From NCBI GenBank assembly GCA_003218915.1, contig QHPC01000041.1, positions 1-34,190 of the forward strand: 34,190 nt of DNA, written 5' to 3'. A program made the position numbers and the translations under genes. This document shows positions 8,906 through 18,966 of this stretch, in pieces. The DNA is from Verrucomicrobiota bacterium. GTDB lineage: Bacteria; Verrucomicrobiota; Verrucomicrobiia; Chthoniobacterales; UBA10450. The notes below the pieces were generated by a model, which saw nothing but the letters and a program-made list of their open reading frames with translations, had not been told where the DNA came from and did not search any database. Every line of letters starts with the position of its first letter. Within the stretch, counting starts at the first letter, position 1.

Positions 8906-9115
8906 ATGCCAAAGCCAATCGCTCGCAGTAAGACCCGTAAAGCAGTGGCAAAACGCTTTAAGATCACGGCGCGGGGTAAGGTGTTGCGGGCGCATTCTTC
9001 TCGACGTCACTTGCTGTCATTAAAAAGTGCAAAGCGGAAGCGCCATTTGAGCAAAGCGGCGCGCGTGGACGAAACGGATGTCGCCCGCATCAAGGCAAAC
9101 CTGCCGTTCGGTTAA
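8906..9115 (+). CDS. rpmI: 50S ribosomal protein L35
   Basis: SKTRKAVAKRFKITARGKVLRAHSSRRHLLSLKSAKRKRHLSKAARV. Confidence 0.9.
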   Translation: MPKPIARSKTRKAVAKRFKITARGKVLRAHSSRRHLLSLKSAKRKRHLSKAARVDETDVARIKANLPFG

Positions 9116-9147
9116 GAGTTGTCCGGCTCGTTTGAGCAGTCGACCTA

Positions 9148-9399
9148 CTAATATCGGCGCGCCCCCGACGTCGAAATCGCGTCTTCGCTCCGAGTCGTCG
9201 TTGCCGTCGTGTGTGTTGTTGTGACGCCGTACCACTGACGCGCCGCTTCCAGCGAATCTGGTCCCGGTTCAGGACTGTAAAGATCGCGCCGGTTAACGAG
9301 TGTTGTACAGGAGTCCACAGTGGCCAAAAGAAAAACGAGCAAGAGCGGCGCCAACCATTTCACGGCGCCGATGCAACCAGAAGCGTTACATCTTGTCAA
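9148..9399 (-). CDS. Small hypothetical membrane/secreted protein
   Basis: Hydrophobic segment WLAPLLLVFLLATVDSCTTL; no recognised family. Confidence 0.4.
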   Translation of the reverse strand: MTRCNASGCIGAVKWLAPLLLVFLLATVDSCTTLVNRRDLYSPEPGPDSLEAARQWYGVTTTHTTATTTRSEDAISTSGARRY

Positions 9400-9464
9400 T
9401 GTCTCCGTCTTCTTTAAGAAGGCAACCGGGGTTGCGCAATGCCAATGTTCGAGGAAAATTTGAC

Positions 9465-9562
9465 CTCCGTCAGGGGCTATGGATTGAGGACTTACGAATC
9501 CCGCCAGGGCAGGAATGCAGCAACGGTAGTCTGATCCTCCTTGCCGTAGTTCTCTGGCGGAC
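9465..9562 (+). ncRNA. ffs: Signal recognition particle RNA, small bacterial type
   Basis: Domain IV motif CCG-CCAGG-GCA-GGAA-TGC-AGCAA-CGG (9511-9536 region); outer helix TCCGTCAGGGGCTATGG pairs with CCGTAGTTCTCTGGCGGA; T-run follows. Confidence 0.88.
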
Positions 9563-9611
9563 TTTTTGCGATGGGGTGCGACCGCTGGGGCGCGCCGTAA
9601 ACGGCTGAGTC

Positions 9612-9899
9612 ATGAAGCTGCTAAAGACTAAAACGGCACGCTTTGCGCAGGTCATTGAAGAATGTGGCAAGCCGGGGGTTTACACTCTTTGGCAAAAACC
9701 ATCTACCGATCGTCACCTCCAGGCGGAGCTAAAGAAGAATCGAGTCATGACGATCCTGAAGGCCGAAAGCGGGACGGATTTTGGAATTGCTGGCTTCAAG
9801 GAGAGCAAAGGCGCCACTTATCTCGTTTTTCCCAAGTCGTTGAAACCGTTTGTGGATAAGCGTGTGGTCGGAATCGATTGGACGCTTGTTCGCGAATAG
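9612..9899 (+). CDS. Conserved hypothetical small protein
   Basis: 95-aa ORF MKLLKTKTARFAQVIEECGKPGVYTLW...VVGIDWTLVRE; coding-like composition between SRP RNA and a convergent HIT gene. Confidence 0.6.
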   Translation: MKLLKTKTARFAQVIEECGKPGVYTLWQKPSTDRHLQAELKKNRVMTILKAESGTDFGIAGFKESKGATYLVFPKSLKPFVDKRVVGIDWTLVRE

Positions 9900-9936
9900 A
9901 GCAGCAAGAGCCTCGGGTTCGCGAACAGGCGCTATC

Positions 9937-10272
9937 TTATCCAGGTGGCCAGGCGAGGGCGCGCTTGCCAAGAAGATGCACATGCAGGTGCGGAACACTT
10001 TCGCCCGCGTCTGGCCCGGAGTTGATGACGACACGATAGCCGTTCGATAACTCCAGTTTCTTTGCAAGATCGCGCGCAACCAGAAGCAATTTGCCGAGCA
10101 GTGCGCGATCTTCATCCTTTGCATCTGCAAGACGGGGAACCACTCTTTTGGGTACGATCAGCACGTGCACGGGCGCTTGCGGATTAACGTCGTGGAAAGC
10201 GACTGCGTCATCATCTTCCCAGATAATTTTCGCCGGAATTTGTCGAGCGATGATTTTTTCGAAAATGGTCAT
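9937..10272 (-). CDS. HIT (histidine triad) family protein
   Basis: FEKIIARQIPAKIIWEDDDAVAFHDVNPQAPVHVLIVPK ... GESVPHLHVHLLG. Confidence 0.93.
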   Translation of the reverse strand: MTIFEKIIARQIPAKIIWEDDDAVAFHDVNPQAPVHVLIVPKRVVPRLADAKDEDRALLGKLLLVARDLAKKLELSNGYRVVINSGPDAGESVPHLHVHLLGKRALAWPPG

Positions 10273-10387
10273 GGCGTGAAGTGGTTAGTTACCTAGAGAG
10301 TTCGGGTAAATCTGCGCATTCTGGCCGTAATTCAAATACGAAACGCCACAGATTCGAAGCTTTTCGGCAAGCTCCGTAAACTCTCCA

Positions 10388-10954
10388 TTAACGCAGCGAA
10401 CAGTCGAGCCTCCCTGCTGTGGGATCTATTGCTGAGGTTAGTCTTTCGCGCACAAAGCAGACAATTTCCTCGCGCAACGCGTCGCAAGCGCGTGTCCAGG
10501 TTTTCACTCCGCGCAGATGCTTCACGCAAGCCTGCAGCGAGCAAAGCTGGAGGTTATCGGCGCCGATTTCAATCAGGCTGTTAATTCGCTTTTCCAGCAG
10601 ATCAAAGAACGCGAGTTCGTAACCTGCTCCAGCATGGAAAGCGATATCGAGTAAGGAGATGGAAACAGGCGGCGGCGCCGGCTCGAAAAAGGGCACAATC
10701 TCCTTGTACCCGATTGCCTTCAGAACATACCGAACGGTCTGCGACAACTGACTAAATGCGACCACGCTTTCGTCGTTTCGCAAGTGCAGGTAAAAGGCGA
10801 TGCTTTCGGTTACGTGATCGTTCAACCACCAACTGGGGTAGCCAGCTTCGTCGGCCGCACGCCCGATCGCCGCCTGCAGCCAATCGCGATTGAACTCGAA
10901 CAGTTGCCCTGAATCTGTGCGGAGATATGGAAATTCTTCTTTAAACGCGACCAT
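10388..10954 (-). CDS. Hypothetical protein downstream of nrdR
   Basis: 188-aa ORF overlapping nrdR 3' end; no recognised family. Confidence 0.6.
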   Translation of the reverse strand: MVAFKEEFPYLRTDSGQLFEFNRDWLQAAIGRAADEAGYPSWWLNDHVTESIAFYLHLRNDESVVAFSQLSQTVRYVLKAIGYKEIVPFFEPAPPPVSISLLDIAFHAGAGYELAFFDLLEKRINSLIEIGADNLQLCSLQACVKHLRGVKTWTRACDALREEIVCFVRERLTSAIDPTAGRLDCSLR

Positions 10955-11495
10955 GTTTCTTACTGGTTGGAATGTTGGGTGAAGCTGGCGCGGGATTCTG
11001 CGCGGTCTCAGTCGAAAATAATTCCCGCTGGAGCGTATTAGGTTTTATCCGACGCCCAAGGGTATGAATCGCATCCACAAACTGATCGACGTCCTGAAAC
11101 TGCTGATACACCGAGGCGTAACGCAGATAGGCCACTTCATCGATCCCGCGCAGTTTTTCGAGCACCTTGGCGCCAATTAGGGACGAGGGAACCTCACGTC
11201 CGCTCGTTTCAAGCTCGTGCACAATTTCGTCCACTGTGTCTTCCAAGGTCAGAAGACTGGTGGAACGTTTCTCGAAAGCTTTCGCGATGCTGGCGGCCAG
11301 TTTGCGCCGATCAAATGGCTCATGGGTTCTGTCACGTTTCACCACGCGCAGGTCGGAGCGCTCGATCTCTTCATAAGTGGTAAAGCGATACTTACACTTC
11401 AGGCATTCACGACGACGACGGATACTGGAGCTATCCCGCGACTGACGGGAGTCGATGACCTTGTCATCACGAGACCCGCACTTGGGGCAACGCAT
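10941..11495 (-). CDS. nrdR: Transcriptional repressor NrdR
   Basis: MRCPKCGSRDDKVIDSRQSRD...RRRECLKCKYRFTTYE; ATP-cone region. Confidence 0.96.
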   Translation of the reverse strand: MRCPKCGSRDDKVIDSRQSRDSSSIRRRRECLKCKYRFTTYEEIERSDLRVVKRDRTHEPFDRRKLAASIAKAFEKRSTSLLTLEDTVDEIVHELETSGREVPSSLIGAKVLEKLRGIDEVAYLRYASVYQQFQDVDQFVDAIHTLGRRIKPNTLQRELFSTETAQNPAPASPNIPTSKKHGRV

Positions 11496-11695
11496 AGTAT
11501 GGAAATCCCAATTACCATACCATTCCTTGTGGTGTCAACGCTTCTTTGATGGGTTTGTACGAGTTTAGCGGGTTAGGCGGAAAAAGCGACCTGAGGGCGG
11601 GTGCGCGCTGCCAAAGTCTGCCTGTCGGCGGGCGAGCTTTCGCGAAAATCCGCGCGATCTAGGATGAATTTCGCACAAAGTGCTTTTGGAGTGCG

Positions 11696-12739
11696 ATGCG
11701 GCCTCGCATCGCTTTCATTGAACCGGCGCAAGGACTCCCCGCATTGACCCAATGCAGGACCAACGATACACGCTTGCAAATGCAAGACCGCGTGCAGCGC
11801 AGCGTTCATTATGGTCCGTGGCTTGTTGGGCTAGGAGCAGCGCTGTGGGGCACGGAGAGCGCCTGGCGCATTCCACTTAACGAGCTGTTCGATGCCAAGG
11901 TAATCGTGTTTTGGGAACACGTGCTCATTCTGATCATGTTCCTGCCGATTTTAATTCCGCGCTTATGCGAGATTCCAAAAGTCCAACCAAGGACGTGGTG
12001 TTATCTTCTGTTTTCAGGCTTCGCCGGCTCGGCAGTCGGCACAATTTTCTTCACGCTAGCCCTAAAGTACGGGAATCCGACCGTGGTGAATGTCGTTCTG
12101 AACATCCAGCCTGTTATATCAACTGTTGGGGCGTTTCTGCTTTTTGGCGATCGGCTTGCCCATCGCTTCTTCCTTTACGCCGCCATGGCAATCATCGCAG
12201 GTGTCTTCGTTTCTGTCTCGCATCCGACCATGATCGGTGTCTCTTTCGAGCGCGCCGGTCTGAATCTTGGCTCAGGGTACGCGCTGATCTGCGCGCTTTT
12301 CTGGGGACTCTCTACTGTGGCCGGCCGTGGCGTGATGATTGGCATGTCGCTTCGGCTTGCCTCGAGCATGCGGATCGTCATCGGCCTAGGATGCATGACG
12401 GTGATTCTCCTGGTCTACGGCAAACTTCACGGCGCAACCCTTTGGCCAGCGGCGGCGCAAGCACACCCTGTTAAGGCAATCGTCTTATTGTTTCTTCTGG
12501 CGTCGGTCTCGGGCGGAATTCCGCTCTTGATTTATTTTCAAGGGCTTCACCTTACGCGCGCATCAACGGCCGGCTATTTCGAAATGATGCAAACACTCGC
12601 GGCGGTCTGCATCACATGGGGAATCTTTCACGCGACGCTTCACGCGCATCAAGTGATTGCAGCGTTAATTCTGATCGTCGCAGTGGCGATGGTGCATCAT
12701 GTGCAACAACAGGTTGAAACCTCAGGTCAGCGGGGCTGA
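11696..12739 (+). CDS. EamA/DMT-superfamily transporter
   Basis: Multiple TM segments; two-fold EamA pattern; true start may be internal (MQDRVQRSVHYGPWLVGLGAALWGTE, about 11780). Confidence 0.85.
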   Translation: MRPRIAFIEPAQGLPALTQCRTNDTRLQMQDRVQRSVHYGPWLVGLGAALWGTESAWRIPLNELFDAKVIVFWEHVLILIMFLPILIPRLCEIPKVQPRTWCYLLFSGFAGSAVGTIFFTLALKYGNPTVVNVVLNIQPVISTVGAFLLFGDRLAHRFFLYAAMAIIAGVFVSVSHPTMIGVSFERAGLNLGSGYALICALFWGLSTVAGRGVMIGMSLRLASSMRIVIGLGCMTVILLVYGKLHGATLWPAAAQAHPVKAIVLLFLLASVSGGIPLLIYFQGLHLTRASTAGYFEMMQTLAAVCITWGIFHATLHAHQVIAALILIVAVAMVHHVQQQVETSGQRG

Positions 12740-12792
12740 CTAAGGCAGTGGCGCGAATCAAACCTAGCTGGCGCCTAGAGGCGCTTCCCGGT

Positions 12793-15581
12793 TCAAGACC
12801 CGCCTGGAACGTTCGTCGGCTCGGATTCTTTCGCTGGCGCGGTCTTCTCTGGAAACTCGAAACCGACTTTCCCGTCTTCCAATTTCAGGTAGGCGGAAAA
12901 CGGGCGTCCTCTTTTCGAGATGAAACCTTCGAGGAGATCGGTTTTCCCCGTTGCTAGTAGCTTCTGCGCCTGCTCCCGTGGAATGCCCTTCCCGAGAATC
13001 GTTTTGCTTAGCTTAAATTTGCACGGCTTGCGGTCAGCCTGAGAACGCTCACAGATGTAGCTATTCTCAGTTTCGAAAATCTTTCCGCCGCACTTTGGAC
13101 ATTTTCCAAGCGGTTCTTGTCCTGAGAAATCGATTTTGGCGACTGGTTCGCTGGGCTTTCGTTCTTTTTTTGGTTTTGGCTCGCGCTTTTCGAATTCGAA
13201 GCCTACGTCTTTCTTGTCGGTAATCACCAGGAATGCTTTGAACGGTCTGCCTTTGCGCGAAATGAAGCGTGGGAGCAAATCGGTCTTGCTGGTGTTGAGC
13301 AGTTTTTTTATCTGCTCGTGCTCCACCGGTTGTTGGAGGATGACTTTGCCTGCTCGAAAGTCGCATGTCTTGTTCGGGCCAACTGAATTTTCGCAGACGT
13401 AGCTCATTCCCAACTCGAACACGCGCCCGCCGCATTTTGGGCATTTGCCAAGCGGCTCCTTTCCTGAAAAATCCACCGGTTGCGCGGCGGCGTTCTCCTG
13501 ACCATTGGGCCCGAAATCAAATTCAGCCTTGAAGTCGTCGCTTAGCTTGAGCACCGCGGGGAAACGCGTGCCTTTCCTGCTGCGAAAGCCGCTCAAGGGC
13601 CCGACATGTTTATCGCGAACGAGAGTCTCAAACTCTTCGCGGCTCAGCAATCGGCCGGCGATAGTCTTCCAAATCGTGAAGTCGCATTCCTCGTTTGAGC
13701 AGGTGAAACTCTTGAATCGCTCGATGATCGGCGAACCGCACTTTGGACACGTGCCGAACGGTTCGCTGTCGGGCATATGTTCATCGGGATGAAAATGCTT
13801 GGCTTTGCCGACAATTCCCTCGGTTAAATGGCGAATGTCGCGCATGAACGCGTCGCGCGTGAGCTTGCGATGCTCAATTTCGCGTAAACGAAATTCCCAT
13901 TCGCCGGTGAGCTCCGGACTGGTGAGCTCGGGCACCGCACTTTTTAAAAGGGTGATCGTTTGAATTGCCTTTGCCGTTGGCTGCAGTTCCCTTCCTTGTC
14001 GCGTCAAGTAATGCGCTGAAATCAACGTTTCGATCATGGACGCGCGAGTGGCCGGTGTTCCGAGGCCTTTCTCCTTCATCGCATCACGAAGCTCTTCGTC
14101 TTCGACAAGTTTCCCAGCAGATTCCATCGCGCTGAGGATGGTCGCTTCGCTGTAGCGGGCCGGTGGTCTGGTCTGGTCCGTCTTAATTTCGATGCCGATT
14201 GTCGCGACGCGCTCGCCTTGTGTCACTGGCGGCAAATTTTCCTCCGGCTTTTCACTGGCGACTTCGCGCCCATAAACTTCCAGCCATCCGGAGGCGACCA
14301 GAATTTTTCCTTCCGTCTTGAACGGCTCGCCTTCGACACGCGTGATCCGAGTCGTGTTCTCGTATTGCGCAGGTGGAAAGAATACGGCCACAAATCGCCT
14401 CGCCACGAGGTCGAAAATCTTGCTCTCGTGCTCATCGAGCGATTGGCTAGCGTCGATCTTATTGTAGGGAGATAATCTTCTGGCAACGCCCGGGAGTCCG
14501 TGCGCGGGTAAGTGATCGCTTTGTGTTTCTCGTAAAGAGCCTGCGCGATTTGCAATGTGCGTTTCGCCGAGAAACCGAAGCGATTGTTCGCTTCGCGCTG
14601 CAACGTCGTGAGATCATACAGTTGCGGCGCAATTTGTGTCGTCGGCTTCTTCTCTTCCAGCTCGACGATTCCATCCTTTCCACTGCACTTGCGCTGAATG
14701 GCGTCCGCAATTTCGCGATGCCACAATCGCGGCGCGGAGCGGTGCTCGTCCCAGAGAGAGCCGTTTGCAGGGTCAAGTTGCTGCTCAGCATCCGGCAGGT
14801 TCAACTCGAGCCGGCCTAACAGTCTCTGTGTTCGCTCAATTTCAGTCTCGTCTTTCTTGAACGCTTCATCGAACCACCGCCCCGGATATTCACCGGTCGC
14901 AGCGCGAAATTTACCGGTGATCTCATGTAGCTCGCGCGGCTTGAACTCCTGAATCTTTCTCTCGCGGTCTACGATGATTGCCAGCGTCGGAGTCTGCACG
15001 CGACCAAGCGAAGTCACTGTGCTTCCACGGCCGCCGCTCAGCCGCAACGTAAACGCGCGGGTTGCATTGATGCCGACCAGCCAGTCCGCTTCGTTCCGGC
15101 TCCGTGCTGCGCTGGCCAGTGGTTGCATCTCGGCGTCACTGCGCAATCGGGCAAACCCTTCCCGAATCGCCTCGGACGTCATCGATTGCAGCCAGAGGCG
15201 CTTGATCGGTTTTTTTGTACCCGCGTATTGGATGATATAGCGAAAGATCAATTCGCCTTCGCGCCCCGCGTCGCATGCGTTGATGATGTCCGAGACATTT
15301 TTATCTTTGATGAGCTTGCGAAGAACATTGACGCGGCTCCCCATTTTTTCCGCAGGCGCGAGTTCAAATTCCGGCGGCATGATGGGCAGTTTTTTCATGT
15401 CCCACTTGTCCTGCTCTTTCATCGAGGCAGGTACTGCGAGCTCAAACAGATGGCCGACCGCCCACGAGATGAGATATTTCTCGTTCTCGTAGTAATCCTT
15501 GCCTTTTTTGAAGCCGCCCAGCGCCTGGGCAATGTCGCCGGCGACCGATGGCTTCTCTGTAATTATGAGAGATTTGGACAT
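12793..15581 (-). pseudogene. topB: DNA topoisomerase III-type (TopB) with C-terminal zinc/repeat modules; internal deletion and frame change near 14460
   Basis: MSKSLIITEKPSVAGDIAQALGGF...NACDAGREGELIFRYI...ITYPRTDSRALPEDYLPT | SQSLDEHESKIFDLVARRFVAVFFPPAQY; 'vsDHFAIIPT' segment missing; repeated KCPKCGG and FISKRGRPF modules. Confidence 0.85.
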
Positions 15582-15674
15582 GGGGGCTCGCAATCGAACC
15601 CACTTACAGGACTTTTGCAAGTGGGAGACGTTTTTTAGGCACGCGTGCCCGAGGAAGCCCGCATAACACAATAC

Positions 15675-16775
15675 CTATCCCAGCTTTACAAAATATTTTC
15701 CGGGCAATTGTTTGACCAAACGTTTCAGTTCCAACTGCAGTAGCATCGATGAAACCGCCGCGCTCGTCAGCTTTGTTTTCTCTGTGATTTCATCAATTGA
15801 TGTCTCCGTTGCTTCGATGGCGTCGTAGATCCGGCGCTCGTCCTCAGAAAGCGGCGGCAAGGGGCGCGCGGCCGCTTCGGCGGACGGTTTTGTCTCAGGC
15901 AGAAGAATCTGTAGATCATCTAGGATGTCGCTGGCGTCCATGACCAATTTGGCGCCTTGCTGGATAAGACGATTGGATCCCATCGCGCTCGGCGCGTTGA
16001 TATGGCCAGGAACTGCGTAAACCGATCTTCCTTGTTCGATTGCCTGCGATGCCGTGATGAGCGCCCCGCTATTCAAGCCTGCCTCCACAACAAGAATACC
16101 GTGACTCCAGCCGGAAATGATCCGGTTGCGCATCGGGAAAGTTTGACGATCCGGTTCAATTTCCATCGAAAATTCCGACACGATCGCGCCATTTCCTGTT
16201 CGAATTTTTTCAGCAAGCGCAGCGTTCTCCGCCGGATAAAGCTTTGCTAGTCCGGAGCCAATCACCGCAATCGTGCGGCCTTTTGCCGCGAGGGCCCCTT
16301 GATGTGCGGCAGTATCGATTCCGCGCGCTAGCCCGCTGACTACAGTCAATCCCGCATAGGCGAGCTGATACGCGAGTTTTTTTGCGGATTCGACCCCGTA
16401 ATGCGTAGTCCGCCGCGCGCCGATGATGCCGATTGCATGATGATCGCGCTCTTGCAGCTCACCCCAAACGTAAAGCACTATCGGCGGCGCATGAATCTCT
16501 CGGAGCGACTTGGGGTATGACGGCGATTCCTGGGTGATGACCGTGGCGCCAAATTCGCGAATTCGATCAAGCTCGGCGCCAAGATCGACGATGGACTCCC
16601 AGTTGCTAATTTGATCGGCCACTTCACTCCCGATTCCTTCAACTTTTCGGAGTTCGTTGCGTTTCGCTGAGAGAATTTGTTGCGGCTGCCTGAGTACCTC
16701 CAGCAATTTTCGCAGCCGTACAGGCCCGACTGTTGGCAGCATATTGAGCGCGATACAGGCTTCCGTCGCGTTCAT
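15675..16775 (-). CDS. dprA: DNA processing protein DprA
   Basis: GIIGARRTTHYGVESAKKLAYQLAYAGLTVVSGLARGIDTAAHQGAL; GHGILVVEAGLNSGALITASQAIEQGRSVYAVPG-like core. Confidence 0.95.
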   Translation of the reverse strand: MNATEACIALNMLPTVGPVRLRKLLEVLRQPQQILSAKRNELRKVEGIGSEVADQISNWESIVDLGAELDRIREFGATVITQESPSYPKSLREIHAPPIVLYVWGELQERDHHAIGIIGARRTTHYGVESAKKLAYQLAYAGLTVVSGLARGIDTAAHQGALAAKGRTIAVIGSGLAKLYPAENAALAEKIRTGNGAIVSEFSMEIEPDRQTFPMRNRIISGWSHGILVVEAGLNSGALITASQAIEQGRSVYAVPGHINAPSAMGSNRLIQQGAKLVMDASDILDDLQILLPETKPSAEAAARPLPPLSEDERRIYDAIEATETSIDEITEKTKLTSAAVSSMLLQLELKRLVKQLPGKYFVKLG

Positions 16776-16808
16776 TTGTAAGCCGCAAGCTGCAAGCTCG
16801 CGCTATTT

Positions 16809-17267
16809 CTAGAAAGGAATTTCGTCGTCGTCTGGCTCCGCCGGCTTTGCCGACTTCGGCGGTGCGGCGGTTTTGCTGCCAGCGCTTGTGGCTGCTCGAT
16901 CTTCGTCGGCGGTTTCGCCGGTGGCGCCCCCGGGACGGCCACCCAGCAACTGCATGCTTTCGCCCACGACCCGAAGTTTGGTCCGCTTTTGGCCGGTCTG
17001 CTTGTCATCCCAGCTATCCATTTGGAGACGGCCCTCGATAAAAACGGGCCTGCCTTTCCTCAAATATTCGCCGGCGATCTCGGCCAGGCGCGCCCACAAC
17101 ACAACATCGACGAAAGTAACTTCTTCGCGTCTTTCACCGCCCTCGGCTGTGTAAACGCGGTTGACCGCGATGCCGAGATCGCACACCGCACTGCCTTTGG
17201 GGGTATAGCGGACTTCTGGATCGCGCGTGAGATTTCCAAGCAGAATGACTTTATTAAAACTGGCCAT
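16809..17267 (-). CDS. ssb: Single-stranded DNA-binding protein
   Basis: MASFNKVILLGNLTRDPEVRYTPKGSAVCDLGIAVNR; C-terminal DDDEIPF. Confidence 0.96.
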   Translation of the reverse strand: MASFNKVILLGNLTRDPEVRYTPKGSAVCDLGIAVNRVYTAEGGERREEVTFVDVVLWARLAEIAGEYLRKGRPVFIEGRLQMDSWDDKQTGQKRTKLRVVGESMQLLGGRPGGATGETADEDRAATSAGSKTAAPPKSAKPAEPDDDEIPF

Positions 17268-17285
17268 TCCCGGCTTATAACCAAG

Positions 17286-17615
17286 TCACTTCGTTTTCGC
17301 CATCTTTTTCGCGGGCTTTTCCTTCTTTTGCTCGACTCGCTGGTAATTTTGGCGATAAACCTCCGGGTCGAGCTTGAATTTCGAGCGCAGTTTTGCAATC
17401 GACTGCGGCTCAGCATTGAAGACAAAGTTAACGTAATATCCGGCGTTGAGCGGGCCGGCCGCGTAGGAAAACGGGCGCTTGTCCATTTTCTGCACCTGTT
17501 CGATCTGGGCGCCTTCTTGTTGGAATTCGGATTCCAATCGATCGATGACTTCCTTGACTGTATCTTCCCGGCCTTGTGTGTTGAGGACAAGCAGAGCTTC
17601 GTAACGGTGTTTCAT
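17286..17615 (-). CDS. rpsF: 30S ribosomal protein S6
   Basis: MKHRYEALLVLNTQGREDTVKEVIDRLESEF...KMDKRPFSYAAGPLNAGYYVNFVFNAEP. Confidence 0.93.
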   Translation of the reverse strand: MKHRYEALLVLNTQGREDTVKEVIDRLESEFQQEGAQIEQVQKMDKRPFSYAAGPLNAGYYVNFVFNAEPQSIAKLRSKFKLDPEVYRQNYQRVEQKKEKPAKKMAKTK

Positions 17616-18187
17616 GGTTCTTCAGTTTTGTTGAAAATGTTCATCGCGGAAATGAGATCATTGTCAATGGCGCATTTCACCGCTTCGACGGCGCGATCGA
17701 TTGTGGACCTAACGATCGGTTTTTCCTCTTCAAAGAAACGGTTCAATACGTAATCGATTGATTTTGCAGGTGGAGCCTCTCCAATTCCGATTCGGAGACG
17801 GGGGATTTCTTCGGTGCCAAATTGCATAATGACCGATTCGAGGCCGTTATGGCCGCCCGATCCACCGCTGGCCCGGAGTCTCAGGCGGCCGAGCGGCAAC
17901 GCCGTATCATCGAGCACCACAAGAATCTCGGGCGGCTGGATCTTGTAAAACTGCGCTATTTTCAGTAGCGGGTAGCCACTCCGGTTCATGTAGCTCATTG
18001 GTTTTGCCAGAAACACATCGGCGCATTTGGCCATTAAGGCGTCCCACTTTGTTGACTTTTCCCAAGTCGATCCAAACTGCGCGGCAAGCTGATCGGCTAC
18101 CATGAAACCAATGTTGTGCCGGGTGGCCGCATATTCCGGCCCCGGGTTTCCCAGGCCAGCTACCAGGCGAATTGACGATTCTTCCAC
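17612..18187 (-). CDS. pth: Peptidyl-tRNA hydrolase
   Basis: LVAGLGNPGPEYAATRHNIGFMVAD; KPMSYMNRSG; LVVLDDTALPLGRLRLRASGGSGGHNGLES. Confidence 0.96.
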   Translation of the reverse strand: MEESSIRLVAGLGNPGPEYAATRHNIGFMVADQLAAQFGSTWEKSTKWDALMAKCADVFLAKPMSYMNRSGYPLLKIAQFYKIQPPEILVVLDDTALPLGRLRLRASGGSGGHNGLESVIMQFGTEEIPRLRIGIGEAPPAKSIDYVLNRFFEEEKPIVRSTIDRAVEAVKCAIDNDLISAMNIFNKTEEP

Positions 18188-18252
18188 GTCCGCTCAAGCC
18201 GCGATCCAGTCCGAGCCGGACTGGCATTTTTCGCAATCCGCAATCAAGAAGG

Positions 18253-18966
18253 CTACTTCTTTTGCTCCTTTTCCTTTGGAGCCTTTTCCTTTGCAGCCTG
18301 TGCGGCGCCAGCAGCTTCGCCCTCTTCCTTCTTCTCGGTGATAACTTCTGGGCCTGCGGCTGCGGCAGCTTCAGCTTCAACGGCAACCGGTTCTTCTTCG
18401 ACCACTGGAGCCAGCACTGAAAATGCTGTTAAATCGGCTGGCACCTTTGCAGTGACTCCGGACGGCATTTGAATGTCGCGCACGTGTATGGAATCGCCGA
18501 TATTTAATTGCGAGACATCTACCGTAATTCGATCTGGCAAATTGCGAGGCAAACATTCGATTGTGAGCGCCCGCAGGCTCTGCTCAAGCAGTCCGCCAAA
18601 AGTCTTAACGCCGACAGGCGTGCCAGTCGGCTCCAGAGGAACTTCAGCCTGGATGGTTTCATCCATGGAAATGGCATGAAAATCGACATGGACAATCTCA
18701 CCACCCACTGGCGAATGTTGTACTTCCTGTACCAGCGCGGCCCGGTTCGCTTTTTCGCCCGCGATCTCGAGGTCAACCAGGACGTTTTCGCCTGAGGCGT
18801 GACTCATCATTGCATTGATGTCCCGGGCAGCGACTTGCAAGGCCTGCGGTTTAACTTTTCCCCCGTAAATGACGGCCGGAATAATTCCGCGGGCTCGTAG
18901 CTTGCGTACGCCAGAGCGGCCCACGTTGGTCCGCGGCTCTGCCTTTAATTTAACCTGTTTTGCCAT
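18253..18966 (-). CDS. rplY: 50S ribosomal protein L25/CTC
   Basis: RTNVGRSGVRKLRARGIIPAVIYGG; VHVDFHAISMDETIQAEVPLEPTGTPVGVK. Confidence 0.93.
   Translation of the reverse strand: MAKQVKLKAEPRTNVGRSGVRKLRARGIIPAVIYGGKVKPQALQVAARDINAMMSHASGENVLVDLEIAGEKANRAALVQEVQHSPVGGEIVHVDFHAISMDETIQAEVPLEPTGTPVGVKTFGGLLEQSLRALTIECLPRNLPDRITVDVSQLNIGDSIHVRDIQMPSGVTAKVPADLTAFSVLAPVVEEEPVAVEAEAAAAAGPEVITEKKEEGEAAGAAQAAKEKAPKEKEQKK

Noticed and set aside
9300-9670. ORFs 9300-9608 (+) and 9470-9670 (-)
   Set aside because: They overlap the SRP RNA, which explains the sequence better.
11498-11521. GTATGG...CCATAC inverted repeat upstream of nrdR as a possible NrdR box
   Set aside because: Short 6-bp arms, does not clearly match a NrdR-box pair; insufficient support.
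15585-15660. Possible antisense tRNA (AGTGGGTTCGATTGCGAGCCCC) upstream of topB
   Set aside because: Only a T-arm-like string and a CCCACTT/AAGTGGG hairpin; no complete cloverleaf could be drawn.
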